Source: Acorus gramineus
Taxonomy: Eukaryota; Streptophyta; Magnoliopsida; Acorales; Acoraceae
NCBI GenBank assembly: GCA_030737835.1
Contig: CM060855.1
Location: 1,907,032 to 1,971,031, forward strand
Direction: 5' to 3'
Length of the DNA: 64,000 nt
Shown piece by piece: positions 1 to 9,935 of the stretch. The position numbers were made by a program, and so were the translations under genes. The number at the start of each line of letters is the position of its first letter. Position 1 is the first letter of the stretch. The notes under the pieces were generated by a model, which worked only from the letters and a program-made list of their open reading frames with translations, made no database searches and was not told the origin of the DNA.

Positions 1-126
1 GAGGGACAAAAAGGAACATATCCTTTAAATCTGGGGACTAAAATCAAAATATAAACAAGTGAGAGATCAATTACTAAATCCTATAGTTTATGGGGATTTA
101 AAAATAAAAAACCCTATATTTATTTA
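1..126. other. AT-rich edge, inside presumed intron 1 of peroxidase copy 1
   Basis: No coding signal is seen in the first 126 bases. If peroxidase copy 1 has a first exon like that of copy 2, it lies upstream of base 1, and this stretch is intron or older repeat. The last nine bases (118-126, ATTTATTTA) are the left target-site duplication of the next element. Confidence 0.5.
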
Positions 127-986
127 GAGAAAAATCGATCTAGCTCCCTGAAAACTTATGAAAATCAGAAAAAGTCCTTGTAAAATTGGTAAATCCTCTC
201 AGGTTCCTATCTTATTAGATAATATTTATTTTAGTCCCTATAACTAACCAGATGTGTGGTTAACCCTAACCATGCATGTTAATTACTGTTATACCCTTTT
301 AAAATTTATTTTCTTTATTAGAAAAAATCGATATAACTCCCTCAAAACTTATGAAAATTGAAAAAAATCCATGTGAAATTAAAAAATCGTCTTAACTTCC
401 TGAATTCTTCTAAAAATCATAAAAAATTGATGTGATTATCTAAAAATATATACTAATTTATTTAAATTTTATTAAACAAATTATAGTTTTATAGTCAATG
501 TGTTATGCTTTTTATTGCTAGTAATTTTGAGTTAAGAATGTATTATAGAATTTTGATTTGGTTTTTAAATTGTTTTCTCTACTGATTTTGTAATGTAGTT
601 AATGAAACTGTAATTTTTTTTTGTTAAGTCTCTATAATGAGATTGAGGAGAGAAAAATGTTGAAAAATGACTCAATTTTGTAGATCAATTGAGGTTCGAC
701 GGATATTTTTTTTTTACAGATGATGATGACATTTCAAGACATGAAGATGTTGAAAAATGACGGGGGTATTTTTGTCTTACAAAAGAACTAAATCTGATTT
801 TATAAAGTTTGTATGGACTAAATCCAATTTTAGTAAGTTTCTGAGAACTTATTTCAATATACTCTTGACCAGGGGACTAAATTCGTTAACTATATATACT
901 TTATAGGGATCTAGGATGATTTTCTAATTTTAGAAGGACTTTTTGTGATTTCAAGAAGATTTCAGGGAGTTAAGAAGATTTTTCCA
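127..986 (+). mobile_element. Mutator-type MITE, copy 1 (860 bp)
   Basis: The element has no coding capacity. Its ends are inverted repeats: GAGAAAAATCGATCTAGCTC on the left, and GATTTTTCCA on the right with an inverted CTCCCTGAAA core. It is flanked by a perfect 9-bp duplication ATTTATTTA (118-126 and 987-995); 9 bp is the Mutator hallmark. A second copy lies inverted at 5157-5980, colinear over almost its whole length. Both copies contain short runs resembling each other in inverse order near their ends ('gggacttttt', 'cagggagtta'). The Mutator assignment rests on TSD length only. Confidence 0.8.
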
Positions 987-1002
987 ATTTATTTATTAAA
1001 AA

Positions 1003-1202
1003 TAGGGAAAAATCCATATAACCACATGTAATCTGGCCTAAATCCATATAACCCCCTGCAATCTTGATAAATCCATATAACCCCCTGTAATCATCCCACT
1101 ATATCCATAAAACCCCCTCCGCCACCTTCCGTTCGTCTGTTTAACGGGGCAGGGGGTTATATGGATTTATGACAGATTACAGGGGTTTATATGGATTTTT
1201 CT
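1003..1202. repeat. Short inverted-repeat element with 'aaatccatataacccc' units
   Basis: Near 1003 the sequence reads gggaaaaatccatataac and near 1202 it ends with the inverse (gttatatggattt, tatatggatttttctc). Four to five variants of 'aaatccatataaccccctg' occur in between, in both orientations, around a GC-richer centre (1118-1150). A truncated further copy sits at 1733-1778. It looks like a small non-autonomous DNA element next to, or part of, the larger fold-back that follows. Confidence 0.5.
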
Positions 1203-1763
1203 CTTTTTAAAAAAAAAAATTTCGTTACGTGTGGTTTAAAAATTGGACTATTTAACATTTAGTTTTGAATTCTTTTTCAAGATACCACGCACCTTTAATT
1301 TTAATAAAAGAAAAATGGTTATTCAGATTTTAAACACATACAAGATCACCCACCAAAGAGATAGAAGTAAAAGAGATATATACTTTTTCTTTTGGTATTT
1401 TAAAAAAGAACCCAAAACTATTCCTCCACGTACAGTTTATCCTTAACAAAATTCACTCATGACACCAACACAAGAGGTGCCCCAAGATTTAATAAAAAAC
1501 ATAATTCGCATTTTTGAAAATTTGTTGGTTGATGTTACACACTTTTTATTACAAAATTCATTCTCTTTTACTTCTATCTCTTTGGTGGGTGATCTTGTAT
1601 GTGTTTATAATATAAATAACCATTTTTCTTTTATTAAAATTAAAGGTGCGTGGTATCTTAAAAAAAAATTCAAAACTAAATGTTAAACAGTCCAATTTTG
1701 AAACCACACGTAAAGAAAATTAAAAAAAAAAGAGAAAAATCTATATAACCCCCTGTAATATGT
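1184..1763. repeat. Fold-back element, ~200-bp inverted arms
   Basis: The left arm (about 1184-1378) and right arm (about 1560-1763) are reverse complements at roughly 90 per cent by eye. Shared landmarks include ACGTGTGGTTT, TGGACT.TTTAACATTTAG, AAGATACCACGCACC and GATCACCCACCAAAGAGATAG. The ~180-bp spacer is unique. Two short ORFs of 67 and 75 codons here are merely the two arms read through and are not genes. The element interrupts sequence homologous to intron 1 of peroxidase copy 2. Confidence 0.75.
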
Positions 1764-2146
1764 CATAAATCCATATAATGTGGCGTCATGGTCGCCCTGA
1801 TCGCCTAGGTGCATCAAATGTCGGAGGACACCAAATCTCAAAAAAAAAAATTATTTTATTTCTTATTTTATTGAAATTTTTTATTATTATTTTTTTGAAT
1901 TATTTCATTTTTTAAATTAATCCACTTTTTTATCTCTTCTTTAATTTGAATTACATCTTATTTTATTTTTTATATATATAGGCAATTTTTACTGTCTTCC
2001 CGTTTTTTTTTTGTTATCAAACACTTTTTTTTACTTTTTAACTTTCTCGGGGTTATTAGTCACAATAACAAAAAAAAAAAAAAAAATTGAAAACTAAATT
2101 TTAATTAACTGTTCAAAAACACAAAAGTGATCGTAAGTAAAAATAT

Positions 2147-3580
2147 GAGTCATGATACCCAGGCCCCATAATATAAGCCCCACTCACAAGCTCCATGAGG
2201 TGTCATCATTTCATTGGTTGGTTTTTTGGTTTGTTGACTTTTTCAAAAAATGGTAAAATGACAAAATACAAATTTACCCTTCATTAAAAATTTATCTTAT
2301 TAACCCAAATCCCCCCATTTTCTCTATTTAGTTATGACTCTTCCATGTAAATCTTAAAATCTTTACCTAATCTTAAAATCCTTAAAATCTTAAAATTATT
2401 TAGTTTGTATTCAATCTTATCTTATTGATTTTAAGACTTAGTGTTTCTGAATGTTTATCAAACAATTTAAAATGATTTGGACGTTTGGATATTCTGTTTC
2501 ACCAAAAAAAGAAAAAGATCGGACGGTTGTTATTCAAACTATTTGAATAACAACCGTCCGATCATTACCTAAATTTTGAAATTATTACTTAAATTATAAT
2601 TGAACCTAGATTACACCAAAAATTACCGAAATTGTTTTCATTAAAATCCTTCAAACAACTCATTTTCTCTAGGTAGTTATTGTATTCAAATTTAAATAAA
2701 AAACACATATAGTTAACATATGAAACTGTTACATTTTATATTGGTAGTTACAAATACATTTCTTAAATGTTTACATCTCTCACAACGATTTGTTACATTT
2801 ATATAAAAACTGTTACATTTATATAGATGGAACAAACAATTATATTTACCTAAATGTCAAACAGTTACATTTACTATTTAAAATTATCTATTTCAATTTC
2901 TAGTGCACTGCCTTCCAAAGAAAATGTATCAGAATCCTCTATAAAAGTATGTACTTCACTGTTACATTTATACGTCATTTCTATTTGCATTGTTAAAAGA
3001 AATGCACAACATGAGATAATGTTACATTTCAGAGTGTTACATTTATGAATGTAACAAAATTGTGTAAATGAATATCCGAGTTCAGAAGTCTAATATAAAC
3101 ATCACACGAACCAGTAATAATTAAATGTAACAATATCAAAATTACATTTATGAAATTATAACGAAACAAATATAAAAAAAGTGTGAAATAGTGATCAAAA
3201 CATAAAAAAAATTCATTTTTTGAATTGAAACATGTAACATAGATTGAATATTTGATCATCAAAAATTTAATTTCAAATTCGATGTGACTTTCATTCAATA
3301 AGATAAATAAAAAATAAAAAAAACAATTGACAAACCTGATCCGAAAGAGAGATCAATTTCGGGACTGCTACGAATAAATTATAGGGATTAATGATTTTAC
3401 ACAATGCAAGGAAGAAGAAATACAGTAATTAATGAAATCTCCACAATCCTAGGAATAAATCAAACCGTTTCCTTGTTTAGAGGTGGTTATCAATTAGAGG
3501 GTATAATAGGTAATGTCCTATTGCCACATCATGGGGCCTGTGATGGGGCCTGGAAAGTTGGGGTCTAGGAATCATTATTG
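2147..3580. mobile_element. Non-autonomous MULE (1434 bp) in peroxidase copy 1 intron 1
   Basis: The flanking 9-bp duplication is TAAAAATAT (2138-2146) and TAAAAGTAT (3581-3589), 8 of 9 matching. The ends are imperfect inverted repeats of a family seen several times here: left GAGTCATGATACCCAGGCCC, right (reverse complement) CAATAATGATTCCTAGACCC, each followed by a GGCCCCA and CCATGAKGTGKCA block. The homologous intron of copy 2 has the unoccupied site TAAAAATAT at 23678-23686, so this is a post-duplication insertion. The interior is AT-rich with recurrent 'gttacattta' motifs and no transposase. A perfect 47-bp palindrome lies at 2517-2563. Confidence 0.85.
2517..2563. repeat. Perfect 22-bp stem / 3-nt loop palindrome
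   Basis: The left arm begins GATCGGACGGTTGTTATTCA (22 bp), the loop is CTA, and the right arm is its exact reverse complement ending in CCGTCCGATC. It lies inside the MULE at 2147-3580. Function unknown; it could be a nested hairpin element or a transposase-binding palindrome. Confidence 0.9.
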
Positions 3581-3718
3581 TAAAAGTATTGGTGTTACAT
3601 TTAAGTGTCTTATGATTAAGAGTTTCTCTCTCACAAGGAATGAGTACAACATTATTCTCCAAATTCTAAATATGTTAAAAATTATAAAAATGATTGTAAT
3701 AGTGATTGATGTGTTTAG

Positions 3719-4907
3719 GGTTGTGACGGATCGGTGTTGCTGGATGGTTCGGCGAGCACACCGAGCGAGAAGGCGTCGCCTCCGAACCTGACTCTGAGAC
3801 CTGCGGCCTTCGCCATGATCAACACTCTGCGGAACCTAATTCAGAAGGCTTGCGGAAGGGTCGTCTCCTGCGCCGATATCACCGCTTTGGCTGCCCGTGA
3901 CGCCGTTGCCTTGGTGAGTTTCTACACTTTTTTCCCCCAAAAAAGCAAAAGTTTTATGGGTTCAGATCCAATCAGATCTAAGAACCATCAATACCATCCA
4001 TTGCACATTTGTGAGCACCGTGTTACGTTGGTTCTCACTTCTCCCTTCTTAATATGAGGGAAAATGATATGTACAACCTTATTTATAGCCCACGCTGGTT
4101 TAAAAAGAAATTATACAGTTTATCATTGAAATACATACTATTATATGAAATACAATAGTATTTTTTTCTTTTTTACCTTGAAAAAATAAAAATAAAAAAT
4201 TACTCCATGCACTAGGATATAATAGCATACACTATGATAACGTAGTATATACTGCACAACATATAGCTTATGGGACTGCAATCAAGACTACAAAACGGAC
4301 TGAGTATATTAATACTCATGTTTGGCTGGTCTTGGTCAGGTAAGATAGAGTGGCCGGGCCCAGTGGTCTTGGTTTTGGGCCGGGTCTGAATTCATGGGCT
4401 AGGTGGCCACCCCATACAAAAAAAAAAAAAAAATAATATTTATTTATTTATAAGGTACAAGGTTCTTCATGGCCTATAAAACATTGAATCAAATTAGACC
4501 TTTCTAGTTGAACTTTTCCCACAGATCTTCATTCTTTTTTTTCTTAATCTTTTTTTTTTTTCTCTGGTATACCACAGATCTTCATTCTTGCTGGCAGCAA
4601 GACTAATGCAAGATCTCCCTAAAAACGAGTTGCCCCTCAGCCCCTTCTCAATGAAACAAGAGAACGTTTTCGTTTGGATGTGCGATTGAAATGCTGTTTT
4701 TTTTAGAATCCTGCGTTTCAAACTCAGCTTTTAAAAATGGTTGTTTCATTAGCTTTTCAATAATAAGATTTTTTTGTCATAAAAAAGAAAAATGTTGGTT
4801 TAAAAAGTTAAACACTAAAAATATGTTTACATTCATGTTTAGAAATTTTTAGCATTTCAAAAGCAGAATTTACCCAAACACATCCAAACGGGGAGTAATT
4901 TGTGATA

Positions 4908-4963
<56 letters not shown>

Positions 4964-6104
4964 ATTTTAATCTCCAATTTATGTCACAATTGAACTTTAG
5001 TCTCCAATTTAGTTTGCGGATAACTTATTTTGTATGGATGTTCGAGGATAGTTTTATTTGAACATAAAATAACTATATGATAATAAAAGAAAAATAAATG
5101 ATTTTTTATTTGCACACTGTCATTCTTTCCTCTTTCATATTTTATATTAGAATATAAGAAAAAATCTTTTTTAACTCTCTGAAATCTTCTTGAAATCATA
5201 AAAAGTCCCTCTAAAATCATAAAATCATCCTAGATCCCCGGTCAAGAGTATATTGAAATAAGTCCTAAAAAACTTACTAAAATTGGATTCAGTCCCTACA
5301 AACTTTATAAAATCAGATTTAATTATTTTGTAAGACAAAATACCCCGTCATTTTTCAACATCCTCATGTCTTGAAATGTCATCTTCATCTATAAAAAAAA
5401 AAATATCCGTCAAACCTCAATTGATCTACAAAATTGAGTCATTTTTCAACATTTTTCTCTCCTCAATGTAATTACAGAGACTGAACAAAAAAAAAATTAC
5501 AGTTTCATTAACTCCATTACAAAATCAGTAGAGGACAATTTAAAAACCAAATCAAAATTATATAATACATTCTTAACTCAAAATTACTAGCAATAAAAAG
5601 CATAACACCTTGACTATAAAACTATAATTTCTTTAATAAAATTTAAATAAATCAGTATATATTTTTAGATAATCACATGGATATTTTATGATTTTTGGAA
5701 GATTTCATAGAGTTAAGATGATTTTTAAATTTACAGGGACTTTTTTCGATTTTCATAAGTTTTCAGGGAGTTATATCGATTTTTTCTAACAAAGAAAATA
5801 AATTTTAAAAAAGTATAACAGTAATTTACCATACATGGTTAGGGTTAACCACATATCTGGTTAGTTATAGGGACTAAAATAGATATTATCTAATAAGATA
5901 GGGACCTGAAGGGATTTACCAATTTTACAGGGACTTTTTCTGATTTTCATAAGTTTTCAGGGAGCTAGATCGATTTTCCCTACAATATATTTTCAGTTTT
6001 GGATGAATAAACACAATAAAATTTTGAATCCCCCCCCCCCCCCCTCCCCCGGGGTTTTGGGGTGAAACATAACCCTAACAAGGGGGTATACACAAGAGCA
6101 TAAG

Positions 6105-6141
<37 letters not shown>

Positions 6142-7634
6142 TATAATTGTTTATCAGAGCTATTTATACCAATGGATAAAAATATCCTTCTTCGTCATTT
6201 TAAAAATTTTATCTCACATAACACTTTGACAAACTTTCGAAAACATTATCACATCTATCATGTTACACACACCTCTCACACTTATTCTCAGACACAAACA
6301 GTTTATGAATTATATAATTGTCATTTAAAAGTCACAAACTCTTATTTATTCTTTATCGACTACTTATTATCATTTTATTCAATAAAAAAAAAAAAACCCA
6401 TTTTTAAGTTTCCTAATGAAAGTAACTGAAAAATTTTCCGTTGATGAATATATCACACACTACTCCACCCCAATACATCTCTCCTCTTGTGGTCCGGCTG
6501 TCCTATGTATTTGTCAAGATTATTCTTATGTTGTTTTTCTTTCCTCAATTTGAGTAAATTTTTACCTTTTATATTTTCTATTAGAATAAACATAAATAAA
6601 TTTAACATGCTTTCTTCTCTCCTATGTATTTGTTAAAATTATTCTACTTTGTCCAAATATAACTCTGTATATCCCTTCTCCTGCAGTCTGATAGTTATTT
6701 TTATGTTGTTATTCTTTCCACTGTTTGAGTAGATTTTGTATTAAAAAAATAATACTGTGGTTAAACTCTAATATCCGGTTTGATCAGAGATAAACTTTTT
6801 TTAGGTGTTCAAGGATAATTTTGTTAAAGACACAAAGAATTAAAGAAAAATGAATGATTTTTTATTTCTATATTGTTATTCTTTTATATATTTATATTAC
6901 AACAAACATAAATAAATTATACATGTTTTCTTCTCTCATGCATATTTATTAATATTATTTTAACTTGTCCAAAGATAACTATATCTCTCCTTCTCCTACA
7001 GTCCGGCGGTCCAAACTACTCGGTCCCCCTGGGCCGCCGCGACAGCGCTACCTTTGCCACCAACGCCACCGTTTTGCGATTCCTCCCTCCCCCGACATTC
7101 AACGTATCCTTCCTCCTCCCCGCCCTCGCCCTCAACAACCTCACCGTCAACGACCTCGTCGCCCTCTCCGGCGGCCACACCATCGGCATCGGCCACTGCA
7201 CCTCCTTCGAAAAGCGCCTCTTCCCCGCCCGCGACCCCACCATGGACCCCACCTTCTTCAACAACCTCCGCCTCACGTGCCCGGCCTTAAACACCACCAA
7301 CACCACGAACCTCGACGTGAGGACCCCCAACACCTTCGACAACAAGTACTACGTCGACCTCGTGAACCGACAGGGGCTCTTCACGTCGGACCAGGACATG
7401 TTCGTCGACAATCGAACCAAGCCTATTGTGACGGGGTTTGCGAATAACCAGAGCTTGTTTTTTGAGAAGTTTGTGTTTTCGATGGTGAAGATGGGGATGT
7501 TGAATGTGTTGACGGGGACGAATGGGCAGATACGCGCGAACTGCTCGGCTAAGAATCCTGGGACGGTTGGTGACGGCGCATGGTCTGTGGTGGATTTGGA
7601 CGTCGGTAGCGGTGATGGTGCTGCTGCTTATTAG
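3719..7634 (+). CDS. Class III peroxidase, PER12-like (copy 1, exons 2-3; exon 1 not in window)
   Basis: Secreted haem peroxidases of this family oxidise phenolics and other donors with H2O2 in the wall or vacuole. Exon 2 is 3719-3913 (65 codons, starting GCDGS after an AG acceptor and ending ARDAVAL before GTGAGT). Exon 3 is 7002-7634 (210 codons plus TAG), opening SGGPNYSVPLGRRDS after CTACAG and containing LVALSGGHTIGIGHC with the proximal haem-ligand His. Both exons are in phase with no internal stop. Intron 2 is 3088 bp. The exon with the start, signal peptide and distal Arg/His is not found; sequence homologous to intron 1 of copy 2 begins at about 1780, so exon 1 is expected upstream of base 1, or lost. 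Compared with copy 2 it lacks one codon near ATNAT and has a slightly different tail. Exon 2 differs from copy 2 at roughly 9 per cent of bases. Confidence 0.85.
4075..4265. repeat. AT-rich dispersed repeat, also at 43905-44135 in inverse orientation
   Basis: Intron 2 of copy 1 contains a block with 'atagtgtatg' and 'gtagtatatact' motifs and T- and A-runs. A similar block recurs, reverse-complemented, at about 43905-44135. No coding potential. Probably an old MITE; boundaries are not resolvable by eye. Confidence 0.4.
4912..4961. repeat. (TA)n microsatellite
   Basis: An almost pure TA run of about 50 bases in intron 2 of peroxidase copy 1. A shorter TA run lies at about 6107-6135. Confidence 0.9.
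5157..5980 (-). mobile_element. Mutator-type MITE, copy 2 (824 bp, inverted relative to 127-986)
   Basis: Read on the minus strand it is colinear with the 127-986 element. The 9-bp flanks are TAGAATATA (5148-5156) and TACAATATA (5981-5989), 8 of 9 matching, so it is an independent insertion rather than a duplicated segment. It lies in intron 2 of peroxidase copy 1, so the two inverted copies bracket exon 2. Confidence 0.8.
6031..6062. repeat. C-rich homopolymer tract
   Basis: About 18 consecutive C, a T, five C, then GGGG TTTT GGGG. It is an intronic C/G tract able in principle to form unusual structures, and its length is prone to sequencing error. Confidence 0.8.
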
Positions 7635-7676
7635 GGTTGTTGTTGGTGGTGTGTGTGTGTGTGTTTTTATGTTGGA

Positions 7677-8150
7677 TTTTTATATGGTGCTCTTTGAAAT
7701 AACAATGGCATATGTAGTACACACTAGGGGTGCAACTTAAAGATGGAGAGAATAAAGAAATTTACTGTTTATTAAGATACTAACAAAGAAGTACATTCAC
7801 TTGGCCAGCTTGAGAATAGTTGGGGTCTTCAAAGCTCATTTATAAATTGTTGGTATTCTGAACAGTTGGTTGGTCTTCTCAACAGTCGATTGGGCTTTTC
7901 AAGAGTGTTAACATGAGCTATTGTCATGTTGTTGGTCTTCCCAAGTGAGTTACTCCCCCCTCAAACTGGATTGGGGACCTGACCACTACCAGAGTTTGCC
8001 TTCGCAGTTGAAGAAAAGCATCTTGAGGTAGTGGCTTGGTAGAGATGTCAGCAAGTTGTTGGTGAGATGGAACAAAATGTGTGACAAGTGATCCAAGGGC
8101 TACCTTCTCGCACTGTGTCATGGGTTTTTATATGGTGTTCTTTGAAATAA
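7677..8150 (-). mobile_element. Ty1/copia 3'-end fragment in the 3' UTR of peroxidase copy 1, flanked by 26-bp duplication
   Basis: On the minus strand 7924-8121 encodes the end of a copia polyprotein (RNase H C-terminus: VPSHQQLADISTKPLP, then FEGGV). It is followed by LTR-like sequence to about 7735. The insert is bracketed by a 26-bp direct repeat of 3'-UTR sequence (7677-7702 and 8125-8150, one mismatch). Normal copia integration duplicates 5 bp, and no second LTR is present, so this is a fragment captured by repair or template switching rather than an element. Confidence 0.75.
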
Positions 8151-8254
8151 TGTATACAATGTGCAAATTAAAGGCCCCCTTTGCAACCCCCGTCTTTTTT
8201 TTTTCTTTTTAAATTATACACTCTCATATCAAAAATACATACTTATAATATGCA

Positions 8255-8740
8255 CGTACACAGTTTCTCTGCAGAAGTGATAAGAAGTTTCTTCTCATAA
8301 TACCAAGGGTTCTCGGCCTTATTTATTCTCGAATGAGCGAAATTCTTGTCCTCTAAGACGTGCTATGTTTTAAATAGTCGTGCTCTGTTTTTAATAGTTT
8401 ATTAAAACCAATCCAACCAGATGAATCAGTAAAACTTTCATCCATTTTGAATTTCGTTTTAGCTTATCTTTAAAACTCGATGATATAAAAACCGACAAAA
8501 TCTAGTTAACTCACCGGTTGAGCCGATGTTTTTTTATGAACCCATTGTGGGTTGATTATTCGTAGAAATTTGATTAATCATTTGTTAAAATATAAAATCT
8601 AATAAAAAAATTTAATATTTTTATGTTAAAATCATGTTATGATGTTAAGTAAAAGCTTTATGCAAAGATTTTCTAAAATATTTCATATTTTTTTATTAAT
8701 AATGATAATTAATATATTTATCTGTTATATACATATTGTA
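8255..8740. repeat. Long direct repeat, left copy
   Basis: Starting 'gtacacagtttctctgcag' and ending with the AT-rich 'ttatgcaaagattttctaaa' block, this sequence recurs in the same orientation at 9290-9935. Shared blocks include AAGAAGTTTCTTCTCATA, GGGTTCTCG, TTTGATG/CGATGATATAAA and ACTCACCGGTTGAG/CCCATCGGTTGAA. The two copies bracket the ORF at 8835-9116. It could be a segmental duplication or very old LTRs; no PBS or PPT was found. Confidence 0.65.
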
Positions 8741-8834
8741 TTATACATACTATTATAATACATACACCTCTTTAATCTGGGTCTATTTGGAGATCATCAC
8801 CAAGCAAAGACTATTTTTCTATTCAGCGGAGTGC

Positions 8835-9116
8835 ATGAAGGAGTCGGGTGACAAGAGCATTGCCAGAAAGAAAGATCTCCTTATCGTTCATCCAAGCAAC
8901 AACGTGGGCTATTTGGCATGTTCGGAGCGAGGTGGTTTTCATGAACTGCCTCTTCTACTACGAGAATCTATGAGATTTGATGCGTCAATGCATCCGGAAT
9001 GGGGAAAGGGACCGGCGGATGCACAAGACATCTATTTTGAAGAGGATGGATGGAGGGTGATGGGCAATCGATCATGGGTTTACAGTGCCGATAGTTGGGT
9101 TGAAATCTTTTCGTGA
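8835..9116 (+). CDS. Unrecognised ORF (93 codons), possibly a captured exon
   Basis: From ATG 8835 to TGA 9116 the frame encodes a balanced globular-looking sequence, e.g. KDLLIVHPSNNVGYLACS, MHPEWGKGPADAQDIYFEED and GWRVMGNRSWVYSADSWVE. It does not read like random AT-rich spacer. It is preceded by a good splice-acceptor shape (pyrimidine-rich TTTTTCTATTCAG at 8814-8826), suggesting the frame is the last exon of a gene whose 5' part is missing here. I do not recognise the family. No promoter or partner exon was found nearby. It sits between the direct repeats 8255-8740 and 9290-9935, so capture by a mobile or duplicated unit is plausible. A stop-free frame does not prove expression. Confidence 0.45.
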   Translation: MKESGDKSIARKKDLLIVHPSNNVGYLACSERGGFHELPLLLRESMRFDASMHPEWGKGPADAQDIYFEEDGWRVMGNRSWVYSADSWVEIFS

Positions 9117-9289
9117 AACTATTCACTATTTTTTTGGCCCTGCCCTTCGTTTCTCTCTTTTGTTTTGCTTGTTCAACTTGCTTTATGCAAGTCTTTTCAT
9201 TTTTTCTCATATTTTGTTCTCTGACCCTTGTTTGGACATTGTCTATTTTTTATGAGATAGAAATAACTACATTTTACCCTAAAAATAAT

Positions 9290-9935
9290 GTACACGCGGT
9301 TTCTCTACAAAAGTGAGATAAGAAGTTTCTTCTCATACTACCATAAGGGTTCTCGACCTATTTTTTCTCAAATGATCGAAGTTCTTGTTCTCGGACGTGC
9401 TCTTTTTTAGCGCAATGTTTTAAAACCCAACCCGCCCGGATTGAACTAGTTAAAATTTCACCCCCTTTGAATTCTAATTCGATTTATCTTTTTTTTTTTT
9501 TTTTTAAATGAAGTGGTACGCTAGTTACTTCTTTTCATTACTGAACAAAGGAGTAGAAAGCCAACGGAAGAAAAAAAAAAAAAAAAACAATGCAAGAACA
9601 GCGCTAAGGATTAGCACCAAATTGCATCCAAGAAAAAGCAAAACATCACGCGAGCTCTAAAAATTTGATGATATAAAGAATCGGTAAAACCCAGTTAACC
9701 CATCGGTTGAATTGACGGTTTTTGTGAACCAGCTGTAGGTTGATTATATCTAATGGTTCTTTATTCGTTGAAATTGTTATTAATCACTTGTTAAAATATA
9801 AAATCTAATAAAAAGTTTAGATTTTATATACTAAAATCAATTATGATGTTAGATAAAAGCTTTATGTAAAGATTTTCTAAATTATTTTAATTTTTTTATT
9901 TAGTAATGAAAATTATTATTTTTATTATATTATAA
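9290..9935. repeat. Long direct repeat, right copy, with a poly(A)-associated insertion
   Basis: This is homologous in order to 8255-8740 but interrupted at about 9489-9656 by an extra block. That block opens with a long T-run (poly(A) on the minus strand) and contains a run of about 17 A in the middle. It has the shape of a minus-strand retroposed sequence inserted after the duplication. Confidence 0.6.

Noticed and set aside
1243..1686. Two short + strand ORFs (67 and 75 codons)
   Set aside because: They are the two arms of an inverted repeat read through; composition and mirror symmetry show repeat, not gene.
6965..7447. 160-codon Pro/Arg/His-rich frame over peroxidase exon 3
   Set aside because: Alternative frame of the GC-rich exon; the peroxidase frame is supported by family motifs. 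The same holds for antisense Gly/Glu-rich frames at 6996-7345 and 28733-29151.
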